From: JAFGRR01 sp964499235
GTDB lineage: Bacteria; Planctomycetota; Phycisphaerae; UBA1845; Fen-1342
DNA length: 64,000 bases
Assembly (NCBI GenBank): GCA_964499235.1
Contig: CAZCKC010000001.1
Coordinates: 1 to 64,000 of the forward strand
Direction: 5' to 3'
Every line of letters begins with the position of its first letter. The first letter of the stretch is position 1. The position numbers were made by a program, and so were the translations under genes. Shown here piece by piece: positions 25,999-33,713 of this stretch. The notes beneath the pieces are model-generated. The model ran no database searches. It had not been told where the DNA came from and worked only from the letters and a program-made list of their open reading frames with translations.

Positions 25999-26718
25999 TC
26001 AGTCATCCAGCTCGAACAGGATCACGTTCGATCGGCTCCAGCCGTGCCGCTTCGCGTGGCTCTCCGCCCGGACGTTCGTCCGCCGGTGGTCGTAGCCGCG
26101 GCTGATGCTCACGCCGATCCCGTCACTCTCCGCTCGAGCATGCGTGTCGGCGCTGCTCTCGGCGCGGACCCTGCTGGTCGCGCGCCCGAAGAAGCTGTCC
26201 GAGACGGCGTCGCTGACGCTCGTCGCCCGGCCGCCCCAACGGCCACGGCTGACCGCGCGGCTGTCGCTGTGGGCGCGGCCGAAGTAGCTCAGGGCCGACG
26301 CGTACGAGCGGCTGACTGCCCGTCCGCGGTAGCTGCTGCGGGCGTCGGCTTCGCTGTTGCTGACCGCCCGGCCGCCGATCGTCGCGGCGATGCTCTCGCT
26401 TTCGGCCGAGGCGGTGCCGCCGCGCCGGCCGCGGGCGTCGGCGGTCGAGTTGCTGACCGCCTTGCCGTAGCGGTCGGCGAACGCGATCGCCCGGCTGTCC
26501 GCGTGGTTGTAGCGGTTGGCGCGGGCGTCGCTGTGAGCCCGGGCGTGGCCGCCGCGGGTCGCGATCGCCACCGCGTCCGACCGGCTGTTGCCGACCGCCG
26601 AAGAGGACGCTTCGGCATTGCCCCCATCGCTGGAAACTGCCACGGCCGACGCCGAGGCCGCCCATGCGATCTGGGCACTCATCACGATGCTGCCGAGGGT
26701 GAGCCAGTACCGTTTCAT
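25999..26718 (-). CDS. Secreted repeat protein with GRA(V/T)S repeats
   Basis: A 239-residue exported protein with signal peptide 1-20. Most of the mature chain is imperfect repeats of 15-16 residues around the core GRAxSxSxA (for example GRAVSNSEADARSSYR, GRAVSRSYASALSYF, GRAHSDSRAVSRGRWG, GRATSVSDAVSDSFF). The regular period with Gly, small residues and alternating polar positions fits a beta-solenoid or adhesin-like fold. AGGAG is well placed before the ATG. It lies 105 bases upstream of a similar low-complexity gene and is divergent from an ECF sigma operon, so it may be controlled by that sigma factor (inference). Confidence 0.65.
   Translation of the reverse strand: MKRYWLTLGSIVMSAQIAWAASASAVAVSSDGGNAEASSSAVGNSRSDAVAIATRGGHARAHSDARANRYNHADSRAIAFADRYGKAVSNSTADARGRRGGTASAESESIAATIGGRAVSNSEADARSSYRGRAVSRSYASALSYFGRAHSDSRAVSRGRWGGRATSVSDAVSDSFFGRATSRVRAESSADTHARAESDGIGVSISRGYDHRRTNVRAESHAKRHGWSRSNVILFELDD
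26130..26480 (-). repeat. Degenerate 45-48-bp coding repeats
   Basis: Within the secreted repeat protein, successive 15-16-codon units start with Gly-Arg-Ala and recur about every 45-48 bases across this stretch. They are diverged at the DNA level but clear at the protein level. Confidence 0.5.
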
Positions 26719-26881
26719 GACGGATCTCCTGTGCTGGGGTTTCTTGGCTCGTCGCGGGTGCTGCTCGCGACAGGGGACTGACGGGGGTATGCCGGCGGCT
26801 ATTCAGCTCGTGGGCGGAAAATTCGCGGGCGGGCGGCTATTCTGCGGCCGACACGAAATTCCTTGGATTGGGTTGAATAGC

Positions 26882-27463
26882 TTGAGCGACTCGCCCGTCT
26901 ACCCTTCGGAAAGCCAGCTCCTGGCCGCGGCTCAGCGGCGGGATGTGGATGCCCAGCGGCAGCTGTTCGAGCAATACCGCGACGAGGCGTATCGGGTGGC
27001 GTATCGGATCACAGGACGGAACGCGGACGCACTGGACGTGGTCCAGGACGCCTTCATCCGGGCGTTTACCCGGCTCGAGTCGTTCAGCGGCCAAAGCAGC
27101 TTTCGGACCTGGCTGCTCCGGATCGTCAGCAACCGTGCCCTGGACTTGGTCCGGGCCCGGCGGGTCCGGCTCAGCCAGCCGTTGGACGTGGGGGGCGATC
27201 AGGGCCCGCCGCTGGCGGCGCCGGCGGCGGGCTCGCGGCCGGAGGGGCGGCTCGAGCAGTCGGAGCTGCGGGAGCGGCTCGACGCCGCACTGGAGCAGCT
27301 CTCGCCGGAACACCGGACGGTCTTCGCCCTGCACGCGGCAGGCGAGATGACCTATGGTGAAATCGCGGCGGTGCTGGGCATCCCGTCGGGGACGGTGATG
27401 AGCCGGCTGTACCACGCGCGGCGGAAGCTGCAGCAGCTGTTGCCGGATCTGCAGCAGCCGTGA
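26882..27463 (+). CDS. ECF-type RNA polymerase sigma factor (sigma-70 family)
   Basis: Region 2 reads AQRQLFEQYRDEAYRVAYRI ... NADALDVVQDAFIRAFTRL ... FRTWLLRIVSNRALDLVR. Region 4 reads LEQLSPEHRTVFALHAAGEMTYGEIAAVLGIPSGTVMSRLYHARRKL without break, the usual helix-turn-helix. A Pro/Ala linker joins them. The product directs RNA polymerase to an envelope or stress regulon. The start is uncertain: TTG 26882 gives a normal N-terminus (MSDSPVYPSESQLL); an ATG at 26789 would add 31 atypical residues. It is followed by a membrane anti-sigma-like gene (14-base gap) and a secreted protein. Confidence 0.9.
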   Translation: MSDSPVYPSESQLLAAAQRRDVDAQRQLFEQYRDEAYRVAYRITGRNADALDVVQDAFIRAFTRLESFSGQSSFRTWLLRIVSNRALDLVRARRVRLSQPLDVGGDQGPPLAAPAAGSRPEGRLEQSELRERLDAALEQLSPEHRTVFALHAAGEMTYGEIAAVLGIPSGTVMSRLYHARRKLQQLLPDLQQP

Positions 27464-27477
27464 GGGAGTGACGGACC

Positions 27478-27951
27478 ATGGACGCGATTGACGCTTTGTT
27501 GAAGCGGCTCGAAGCCGAGGGGCTCGACGCGTTGACGCCGGACGAGGTGGCGATTCTGGCGGCGGCCGCGGACGATCGGCCAGAGGTCGGCGCCCGGCTG
27601 GGCGCACTGGTAACGCCTCCGGTGCCGGTCGCGGCCGCGGTGGGCGCGCCGAACGCTGCGGTCTGGGACGACGCGTGGGCGGCGATCGCGCCGCGGACGG
27701 CGTCGCGCTCCGGCGGGCGGCGGCTGGGCATGTGGCAGCAGGTCTTTGCGGCCGCCGCCGCCGTGCTGTTGGCGGTTGGGATCTGGCAAGGCCGGTTGCC
27801 GATGGCGGCTGACGGACGGCCGATCGAGCTGGACTCGTCGGTCGAGATCCTGTCGCTGGAGGCGTATGGCGAGCAGGCGCCGATGGTCGTGACGGTGGGT
27901 GACGAAGGGAATTATCCGGTCATTTGGCTGGTGGACGAGTCAGGAGCGTAG
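27478..27951 (+). CDS. Membrane anti-sigma-factor-like protein
   Basis: A 157-residue single-pass protein. A cytoplasmic N-terminal helical part (MDAIDALLKRLEAEGLDALTPDEVAIL) has no zinc-binding HxxxCxxC. A membrane helix lies at about 85-101 (MWQQVFAAAAAVLLAVGIW), followed by a short extracytoplasmic part. Its position directly after the ECF gene and the single membrane helix make it the likely anti-sigma factor, of a zinc-free type. The next gene starts two bases after its stop region, so the three genes form one operon. Confidence 0.7.
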   Translation: MDAIDALLKRLEAEGLDALTPDEVAILAAAADDRPEVGARLGALVTPPVPVAAAVGAPNAAVWDDAWAAIAPRTASRSGGRRLGMWQQVFAAAAAVLLAVGIWQGRLPMAADGRPIELDSSVEILSLEAYGEQAPMVVTVGDEGNYPVIWLVDESGA

Positions 27952-27953
27952 CG

Positions 27954-28409
27954 ATGAAGAGGCTGGCTGTGATCGGGCTGTTATGCCTCCTCGGGCCGCT
28001 GGCGGTTCAGGCAGCGGAGGATGAAGAAGTCGCGTTCGAACTGCTGGTGATCCGGGCGACAACGGCGAACGACAAAATCGCGCCGGAGCTCAAGGAGATC
28101 GCCCAGCAGCTCAAGACGCAGTTCAAGTACACCGGCTACGCGCTCGTGAAGAAGGAATCCAAGCGGGTCGAGCTGGAGAAGGTGGCCGAGATCGAGCTGC
28201 CGAAGCCGTACACGTTGCGGCTGACGGCGGTGAAAGCTGACGCGCAGCGCGTGCAGTTCAAGGTTGAGATCCGCGAGCAGCGTGACGGCAAGTCGGAGAC
28301 GAAGCTGCGCACGGTCCTCGCGGCACGGCGGGGCAAGGCGGCGCTGTTGGGGGGCTTGCCGATCGGCGATGAGCACGACGTGCTAGTTCTCGCGCTGACG
28401 GCGCGCTGA
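27954..28409 (+). CDS. Secreted protein of an ECF sigma operon
   Basis: A 151-residue exported protein. The signal peptide is 1-20 (MKRLAVIGLLCLLGPLAVQA). The mature part is a small alpha/beta domain with many Lys and Glu (KEIAQQLKTQFKYTGYALVKK ... KPYTLRLTAVKADAQRVQFK). CAGGAGC upstream supports the ATG at 27954. It is the third gene after the sigma and anti-sigma-like genes and may be a sensor partner or a target of the module. No family recognised. Its 3' end overlaps the convergent PDZ-protein gene by 27 bases. Confidence 0.7.
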   Translation: MKRLAVIGLLCLLGPLAVQAAEDEEVAFELLVIRATTANDKIAPELKEIAQQLKTQFKYTGYALVKKESKRVELEKVAEIELPKPYTLRLTAVKADAQRVQFKVEIREQRDGKSETKLRTVLAARRGKAALLGGLPIGDEHDVLVLALTAR

Positions 28410-30527
28410 GGATTCGTCACTCGTGGCTTCGCCGTCCGTTGAGGTCGCCGCAACGCCGTCGGGAGCGTTTGCCCGCCGCAGCGCTTGGGCGTTGAGGCTC
28501 ACCGAGAGGTAGGCTCGCGGGCCGGCCGGGTCGGCGTGGTCATCCGCATAGCGGACAGACTCGACGAACTTCCCGAGGGCCACAAACCGTTCGAGGATCT
28601 GGATCGGGTTGACGAAGGGCAGCGGGACGTTGACCCGCAGCTCTTGGCCGTTGCGCTCGACGTGCACTTCGATCCACTTGGCGTGCTCGCGTTCGACGAG
28701 AGCCTTGCGGACGGCAGCGATCGGTTCGTTTTCGAAGCGCTGCTGTTCAACGCCCACGAGGAAGTCACCCACTTCCAGGAAGCCGGCTCCGGGGCCGGCG
28801 GGTTCGACCGCGGTCACCAGCAGGCGGCTCGCATCTTGAACCGGTTTGACCTGGATGCCGAGCCGGGGTCGCGCGGCGGGGGGCTGGCGGTCGCGCCACC
28901 AGCGCTCGTCATTGATTGCGGTGTAGTGCAATGTCCAGAAGTTGAGCCAATCGTCGGCAAGGTCGGCCAGGCGCCCGGTGTGCACAAAGCCCGCCTGCGT
29001 GCTGAGCCGCGGCTCGCGATGGCGGCCGATGACGCTTGCCGGCTCGGTTTCAGCGCGCGGCTGGTCGAGGCTGGCCAGGACTTCGTCGAGCCAGAGGCGG
29101 TGGGTCGCGATGACCACGTGGTCCGGGCCAGCGGCCCAAGCGAGCTCCAGCTCGCGGACAACCTGGTCGGTCAGGCGCGCGACCAGCGGCGCGAGATCGA
29201 GGCTGTGCAGTGTGCCGTCGTCGCGCGGGGTCTGCTCGATCGGCTCGAGCAGGGGGCCGCCCTGGCGGAGTGCGATCAGGTTATAGGCCGACCGGGCGGT
29301 CCTGATGAGCTGGCTCAGGTTGGTGACCGTCGCGGCGTGCTGTGTGGGCAGGACGATGGCGATAGCCGGCAGTTCCGGCACGTTGCGCGGCTCGACGACA
29401 CCGGTTCGGGGGGCCTGCTCGACTGAGCCGAGCGCGACGTAAAACTCGTTGGCGACCAGCCTGCTGAGCGGCGTGTCGCTGGCGGGCTGGAGGTTCCGGG
29501 CCAACTGGAGGATGTGCCGCGACGGCAGCCGCGCGATCGCCTTGCCGAGGGCGTTGTAATCGACCCGGAACGCCCAGCCGGCGAGCGTCTCGGCGGGCAG
29601 CCGGGCGAGGGTCGGCTCGAGGCGGGCTTCGACATCCGGGCGGAGCACGTAGCCGTTGCTAACGCCGGTGAGCTGCAACGTGTCGCCGTCGCGGTGCAGC
29701 GCCAGCATGACGGCCGACGCGTGCAGGAACATCGTCCGGATCGACATGCCCGCGATCATTGGTGGCGCGGGTGGCGGGCTGTCGAGGTGCGTCGGGGGGG
29801 CGACGCGTTGCCCGTCGGGCGTCAGCTTCGGTGGTTCCTGCGAGCCGCCCAGCCGGACGAAGAGCAGGCCGTCTGGATCGGGCGCCACGCGCGCCAGGAG
29901 GCTCTGGTAGATCGGATCGACGGCCAGTGCGAGTGGCGGGCCACCGCGCTGCATCGCGAGGAGGTCCTTGAACAAGCCGTTCGGCGGGCGCGGGTCGCCA
30001 AACACGAGCCGGCGCTCGAATGGCACCACGCCGAGGCCGCTGCGCAATGGGGTGTATGGCAGCGGCGGGCGATCGTCAGGCGTAGCCCGCCGGAGCTGGG
30101 CGAGCAGGTTCGGGACGTTGATCTGCTCGGCCGGACGAGTAACGACCAGCGCGTCCTGCGAGCGGAAGAGGCCGGTCCCCGCGAAGGCGACGCCCTGCGC
30201 AAGGAGCTGATCGATGGCCTGCTCGGGTCCCATCCCGACGGTCTGGATGATCTGTTCCCGCCAGGCGACGGTGTCGGTCGGCTCGGCCGCCTGGCCGGCG
30301 AAGGTGCCGAGCATCGTCCAGAGCTGCGGATCGGTGAGGGCCCGCAGCAGGTCCGGGGCCTGGGTGAGTTCGGCGTAGAGCCCAACGTTGGCGGGGACAA
30401 CCTCGGCGAACGGGGCACGTGAGGGTGGTTCGGCCAGGGTGCCGGCCGGTGCCAGCAGGCTGACGAATAGGCACGCCAGCCGGCGTCCGAACGTTGGTTT
30501 CCGCAGGCTAAAGCGTGATTTCGTCAT
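28383..30527 (-). CDS. Secreted protein with C-terminal PDZ-like domain, third gene of an ECF operon
   Basis: A 714-residue exported protein. The signal peptide is about 1-32. A long alpha/beta region of unknown family (about 40-550) reads FAEVVPANVGLYAELTQAPD and similar, the pattern of substrate-binding or DUF3352-like proteins. A PDZ-like domain follows at about 570-650 (RLGIQVKPVQDASRLLVTAVE, GAGFLEVGDFLVGVEQQRF). The C-terminal tail is polar. PDZ domains often sense misfolded proteins or peptides in envelope-stress pathways. It overlaps the preceding anti-sigma gene by 20 bases and converges on the other ECF operon with a 27-base overlap of coding ends. Confidence 0.75.
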   Translation of the reverse strand: MTKSRFSLRKPTFGRRLACLFVSLLAPAGTLAEPPSRAPFAEVVPANVGLYAELTQAPDLLRALTDPQLWTMLGTFAGQAAEPTDTVAWREQIIQTVGMGPEQAIDQLLAQGVAFAGTGLFRSQDALVVTRPAEQINVPNLLAQLRRATPDDRPPLPYTPLRSGLGVVPFERRLVFGDPRPPNGLFKDLLAMQRGGPPLALAVDPIYQSLLARVAPDPDGLLFVRLGGSQEPPKLTPDGQRVAPPTHLDSPPPAPPMIAGMSIRTMFLHASAVMLALHRDGDTLQLTGVSNGYVLRPDVEARLEPTLARLPAETLAGWAFRVDYNALGKAIARLPSRHILQLARNLQPASDTPLSRLVANEFYVALGSVEQAPRTGVVEPRNVPELPAIAIVLPTQHAATVTNLSQLIRTARSAYNLIALRQGGPLLEPIEQTPRDDGTLHSLDLAPLVARLTDQVVRELELAWAAGPDHVVIATHRLWLDEVLASLDQPRAETEPASVIGRHREPRLSTQAGFVHTGRLADLADDWLNFWTLHYTAINDERWWRDRQPPAARPRLGIQVKPVQDASRLLVTAVEPAGPGAGFLEVGDFLVGVEQQRFENEPIAAVRKALVEREHAKWIEVHVERNGQELRVNVPLPFVNPIQILERFVALGKFVESVRYADDHADPAGPRAYLSVSLNAQALRRANAPDGVAATSTDGEATSDESSARRQREN

Positions 30528-31203
30528 TGGGCGGGACCTCGCGCGGCTGCGGCTGGCGCGGGGCGGGCAGCACCGTGTTAATCAGGAGCTCCAGCGGCCG
30601 CGGGGCGACGAGCTTGGCGGTTTCGTCGGCCATCTCCGGCGGCAGGACGAGCGAGAAAAACAGGGCGTCGAGATCGGCGCCGAGGGTCTCGCCGGCCCGC
30701 TGCATCTCGCGGACGCGGTTCTCGACGCGGCTGACGATCGATTCGCGAACGTCGACCTCCTTGACCGGGGTAGTGATCGTCAGGCGGTGGCCCGGCGTTG
30801 GGTTGTCAGCTACAGCGATGACCGGCCCGATTGGGGAAGTGGTGAGGTTCGTCGGCGTCGCGGTTTCGGGTTCGCCCGAGAGCATGATCGCGAACAGCAG
30901 CACCGCGGCGGCCTGCAGGACCATCCCGCCGGCCACGGCGATCCGGAGCGGGAGAACGCGGTTCCGGTTGCGGGTGGCCTGGTGGGCGTGGACCTCGTCC
31001 ATCACGCGGTCGGTGAACGAATCGGAGATCTCGGGCACCTGGTCGTCGAGCGCAAGAGTGTTTTCGACGGCCTCGGCGACGGCCAGTGTCTGCTGGCAAT
31101 CGACACAACGGAGCCGGTGGGCGTCGAACTCGAGCCGCAGGGCCGCAGCGAGGTCTCCGTCCAGGTACGAGCCGACCAGTTGCTCAAATTCGCGGCAGTT
31201 CAT
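30508..31203 (-). CDS. Zinc-finger anti-sigma factor, single-pass membrane protein
   Basis: A 231-residue anti-sigma protein. The N-terminal zf-HC2 motif is MNCREFEQLVGSYLDGDL with H-x3-C-x2-C (HRLRCVDC, about residues 30-37) that binds zinc and the sigma factor. A membrane helix lies at about 87-110 (LPLRIAVAGGMVLQAAAVLLFAIML), followed by an extracytoplasmic part of about 115 residues. The start at 31203 is supported by GAGGAAGTC; the open frame upstream is a shadow. It lies 61 bases after the sigma gene and overlaps the PDZ gene by 20 bases. Release of sigma through proteolysis or signal sensing is family knowledge. Confidence 0.88.
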   Translation of the reverse strand: MNCREFEQLVGSYLDGDLAAALRLEFDAHRLRCVDCQQTLAVAEAVENTLALDDQVPEISDSFTDRVMDEVHAHQATRNRNRVLPLRIAVAGGMVLQAAAVLLFAIMLSGEPETATPTNLTTSPIGPVIAVADNPTPGHRLTITTPVKEVDVRESIVSRVENRVREMQRAGETLGADLDALFFSLVLPPEMADETAKLVAPRPLELLINTVLPAPRQPQPREVPPNDEITL

Positions 31204-31264
31204 GACTTCCTCGCGACGTCTCTCCGGCGGGGGCCGGTTGGTGCCTGGCGTCCCGCGGTGGGCG

Positions 31265-31861
31265 CTAGGCGAAGTGACTGTCCGATAACGCCCGCAAAGC
31301 CGACCAATCCTCGACCTCGTCCTTGAGGAGCTTCCCGAGCTTCTCGCGGGCGCGGTGGAGGTGACTCTTGACGGTGACGGCGGGGATGCCGAGCACCTCG
31401 CCAATCTCCTGACAACTCTTGTTCTCGCGGTAGAACAGCAGCACGGAGGCTTTCTGGGGCTCGCTGAGCTGGTCGACCGAGGACCAGATCACGTCCTTCA
31501 GCCGATGGGCCTCCTCGCTGTTGGCGACCGCGTCGCTCGTCTCGTCGCCGCTGTCCCCGAGCCGGTTGTAGTCGAGGTCGGTGGCGATGGGCTTTTTCTT
31601 GCGCAAGTAGTTGAGGCACAAGCGGTAAGCGATCGTGAACAGCCACGTGCTGAACGCATACTTCTTCGAGTAGCTGCTCAGGGATTCGTAGGCCTTGACG
31701 AACGCCGCCTGACATAAGTCTTCTGCCTCGTGGTGGTTACGAACGATTCGCCAGATGAAGGCGTAAAGCCGTTCCTGGTACGCCTCGACCAGGAGCCGAA
31801 AAGCGTCGGGATGTCCGCGCTGGGCACGGCGGATGAGCTTCGCTTCTGCAGCGCGGGACAT
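31265..31861 (-). CDS. ECF-type RNA polymerase sigma factor (RpoE-like)
   Basis: A 198-residue ECF sigma factor. Region 2 reads AFRLLVEAYQERLYAFIWRIV ... HHEAEDLCQAAFVKAYESL ... FSTWLFTIAYRLCLNYL. Region 4 is VDQLSEPQKASVLLFYRENKSCQEIGEVLGIPAVTVKSHLHRAREKLGKLL. The ATG at 31861 has GGGAG 6 bases before it; an in-frame ATG at 31891 is less likely. It heads an operon with a zinc anti-sigma and a PDZ protein, and is divergent from smpB. The upstream AAC-N19-GTATAA sequence may be its own sigma-specific promoter. Confidence 0.93.
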   Translation of the reverse strand: MSRAAEAKLIRRAQRGHPDAFRLLVEAYQERLYAFIWRIVRNHHEAEDLCQAAFVKAYESLSSYSKKYAFSTWLFTIAYRLCLNYLRKKKPIATDLDYNRLGDSGDETSDAVANSEEAHRLKDVIWSSVDQLSEPQKASVLLFYRENKSCQEIGEVLGIPAVTVKSHLHRAREKLGKLLKDEVEDWSALRALSDSHFA

Positions 31862-31907
31862 GTCCGCTCCCGCTGTCGGCGTTACGTGCATTCGCACTGG
31901 CTCCTGT

Positions 31908-31935
31908 TTATACCCGGAGCGGGGGGTTTAAGTTG
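31908..31935 (-). promoter_or_regulatory. Possible ECF-type autoregulatory promoter
   Basis: On the minus strand CAACTT (31930-31935), a 16-base spacer, then GTATAA (31908-31913), 47 bases before the sigma gene start. The -35 resembles the GAACTT type used by ECF sigma factors and a very similar AAC/GTATAA pair lies before the third ECF gene. The -10 GTATAA is not the classic TCTGA, so this is tentative. Confidence 0.4.
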
Positions 31936-31971
31936 CGATCGTGCGGTGGCCGCGTAGAATCCGCGATTTCC

Positions 31972-32439
31972 ATGAGCAAGCCACTCCCAAGCCCGCCGGC
32001 CATCCGCAACAAGAAGGCCGGCTTCAATTTTGAGCTCCTCGACAAGCTGGAGTGCGGCATCGCACTCACGGGCAGCGAGGTGAAGAGCCTGCGCCGCGGG
32101 AAGGCCTCGCTCGAGGAGGCATTCTGCCGGATCGACGACGGGGAGCTCTTCCTAAGGGATTGTAACATATCTCCCTATGAAAACGCAGGTTACGCCCAGC
32201 ACGAGCCCGCAAGGCCGCGGCGGCTCCTGGCCCACCGGCGGGAGATCATAAAGCTGCACCAGAAGGTCACGCAGCGGGGATTCACGCTGGTTCCGCTCCG
32301 CATGTACTTCAACGACCGCGGAATCGTCAAGGTTCAGATCGCCCTGGCCCGCGGCAAGGCCACCCACGACAAGCGGGCCGACCTGAAGCAGAAAGACCAG
32401 GAACGAGAGATCCGGCGGGCGATGAAGCACTACGGCTGA
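31972..32439 (+). CDS. smpB: SsrA-binding protein (tmRNA chaperone)
   Basis: A 155-residue SmpB. Conserved signatures are NKKAGFNFELLDKLECGIAL and GSEVKSLRRGKASLEEAF at the start, the NISPYENAGYAQHEPARPR core, and VKVQIALARGKATHDKR near the end. SmpB binds tmRNA and delivers it to stalled ribosomes for trans-translation. The ATG at 31972 gives a start typical of the family. The basic C-terminal tail (KQKDQEREIRRAMKHYG) that mimics mRNA in the decoding site is present. It is divergent from an ECF sigma operon; no ssrA gene was found next to it. Confidence 0.96.
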   Translation: MSKPLPSPPAIRNKKAGFNFELLDKLECGIALTGSEVKSLRRGKASLEEAFCRIDDGELFLRDCNISPYENAGYAQHEPARPRRLLAHRREIIKLHQKVTQRGFTLVPLRMYFNDRGIVKVQIALARGKATHDKRADLKQKDQEREIRRAMKHYG

Positions 32440-32786
32440 CCCGCCGCCTCCGCGGGGAGTGAATCCCGCATGCGGCCAGCGAAAATTCTGCCGATCCACC
32501 AATTTCTGCGCCGTCATGCGCTGGTAATGCGCTGGGAACTTTCCCCTAAAAGATGCGGCGGAACCAGGGAAAAAGATTATCCATCTTAACAGTTTGGGTC
32601 GGGTAGGGTGTACATCGGGTGGGTGGAAGGCGACCTGAATGAGCGATAATGTCCTCCTTTACGCGTTTTAAGCCGGGCGCAGCGATGGATGGTCTGGCCA
32701 AGCTAAGACGATAAGCCTTGTAGCTGGAGGAAAACCCGCTGCACACGGTGCCGGGTTTCGCGGAACGTTGATAACGGAGTGTCGAA
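32440..32786. other. 347-base leader-like gap before a FlgM-like gene
   Basis: No coding frame is credible. The last 130 bases are structured: AGCTA (about 32699-32703) can pair with TAGCT (about 32719-32723), and AAACCCG (about 32734) pairs with CGGGTTT (about 32753). This is close to the FlgM-like start, as a leader or riboswitch would be. No known riboswitch core could be confirmed. Confidence 0.4.
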
Positions 32787-33014
32787 ATGACGACCTTGGC
32801 CCAAATGACGAACGCATCTGACAACCGGACGGCTCGCCTGGCAGCCACGCGGGCAGCAAAGGTCGCCCGGATCCGAGAGCAGATCGCGGCGGGCACCTAT
32901 TTGACCGATGCCAAGCTGGATCGCGCGCTGGAGCTGCTGTGCCTTCGCGAGTTTGTGGGTCCGGAGCTGGCTGCGAGCGAGGCGGCTTTGGCCGAGAGCG
33001 GTTGTGGGGAGTAG
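32787..33014 (+). CDS. FlgM-like small protein (possible anti-sigma-28 type)
   Basis: A 75-residue protein. The segment KVARIREQIAAGTYLTDAKLDRALELL has the FlgM C-terminal pattern (I-R-x-x-I-A-x-G-T-Y ... D-x-x-L/A-x-x-L), the part that binds sigma-28 in flagellar systems. The N-terminal 25 residues are basic and probably disordered. No flagellar or fliA genes are in the window, so it could regulate a distant sigma-28 or be an unrelated helical protein. CGGAGTG precedes the ATG by 6 bases. It has a long structured leader. Confidence 0.6.
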   Translation: MTTLAQMTNASDNRTARLAATRAAKVARIREQIAAGTYLTDAKLDRALELLCLREFVGPELAASEAALAESGCGE

Positions 33015-33224
33015 CTGCCGGGGGGACGCTTACCGGGTCGTAGTCCATTTGAGCCCCAGTCGTAGTCGTTTTCAGCTGCCAGCCGTCAATTTGTAGCTCT
33101 CCATACAACCTGTATCCCCCGCGAACGTTTGCAGCGCGATGCTGCAGTATTTGCCACTCAAACGCTAAAGGGCACAATCGACCGCATCTAGCACGTGAAC
33201 GCTTCTTACGCGAGGTGCGGCGGT

Positions 33225-33527
33225 ATGGATTGGCGTCTGATCGGCAGCACGTTCCTGATCATCTTCCTGGCCGAGCTGGGTGACAAAACGCAACTGACGG
33301 CCCTCGCGTCGGCGGCCGGGAGCCGATCGACGTGGATGGTCTTCCTGGGCGCGTCGGCGGCGCTGGTGTGCTCGACGTTGCTGGCGGTCGCGGTCGGCCA
33401 TTGGCTGCAGGGCGTGATGAACCCAAAATGGCTCCGCGTGCTGGCCGGCTGTGCGTTCCTGGTCGTTGGCGCGATCTGGGTCAGCGGTGGGCTGAAGCAG
33501 ATGAATTTCCCTGGCGGCCTGCTCTAG
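33225..33527 (+). CDS. Half-size GDT1/TMEM165-family (UPF0016) membrane transporter
   Basis: A 100-residue protein with three membrane helices (about 6-24, 37-60 and 70-93). The family signature E17-L-G-D-K-T22 (FLAELGDKTQLTALA) is present once. GDT1 proteins exchange Mn2+/Ca2+ for H+ and have two such motifs; single-motif members work as homo- or heterodimers, or the partner gene is elsewhere. GAGGTG at about 33212 supports ATG 33225; a GTG at 33195 is also in frame. It is separated from its neighbours, with no adjacent second half. Confidence 0.82.
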   Translation: MDWRLIGSTFLIIFLAELGDKTQLTALASAAGSRSTWMVFLGASAALVCSTLLAVAVGHWLQGVMNPKWLRVLAGCAFLVVGAIWVSGGLKQMNFPGGLL

Positions 33528-33713
33528 GTCGCTTCCTCCCGCACCCGATCGTCGCGGTTCCGCTGCGCAAATGAATGGGTGTTCAGTTGTCGGCATCCAC
33601 GTACGTGCTGCGGCGCGCCCGTCGAGTTGACGTGATCAGCGTTCGGCCGTCAGATACGAGACGCTGCAGCGTCGCGGCATAGGCTGCGCTGGGGCATTGG
33701 AAAGGATGGTTGG

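Noticed and set aside
26588..26881. N-terminal extension of the first ECF sigma factor
   Set aside because: The encoded residues do not fit sigma region 1/2 and overlap the divergent secreted gene; a start at 26882 or 26789 is more likely.
32650..32786. A c-di-GMP-I riboswitch before the FlgM-like gene
   Set aside because: GACGATAAGCC resembles the GACGCAAAGCC core, but the 5' GCAAACC core and the GAAA tetraloop are missing.
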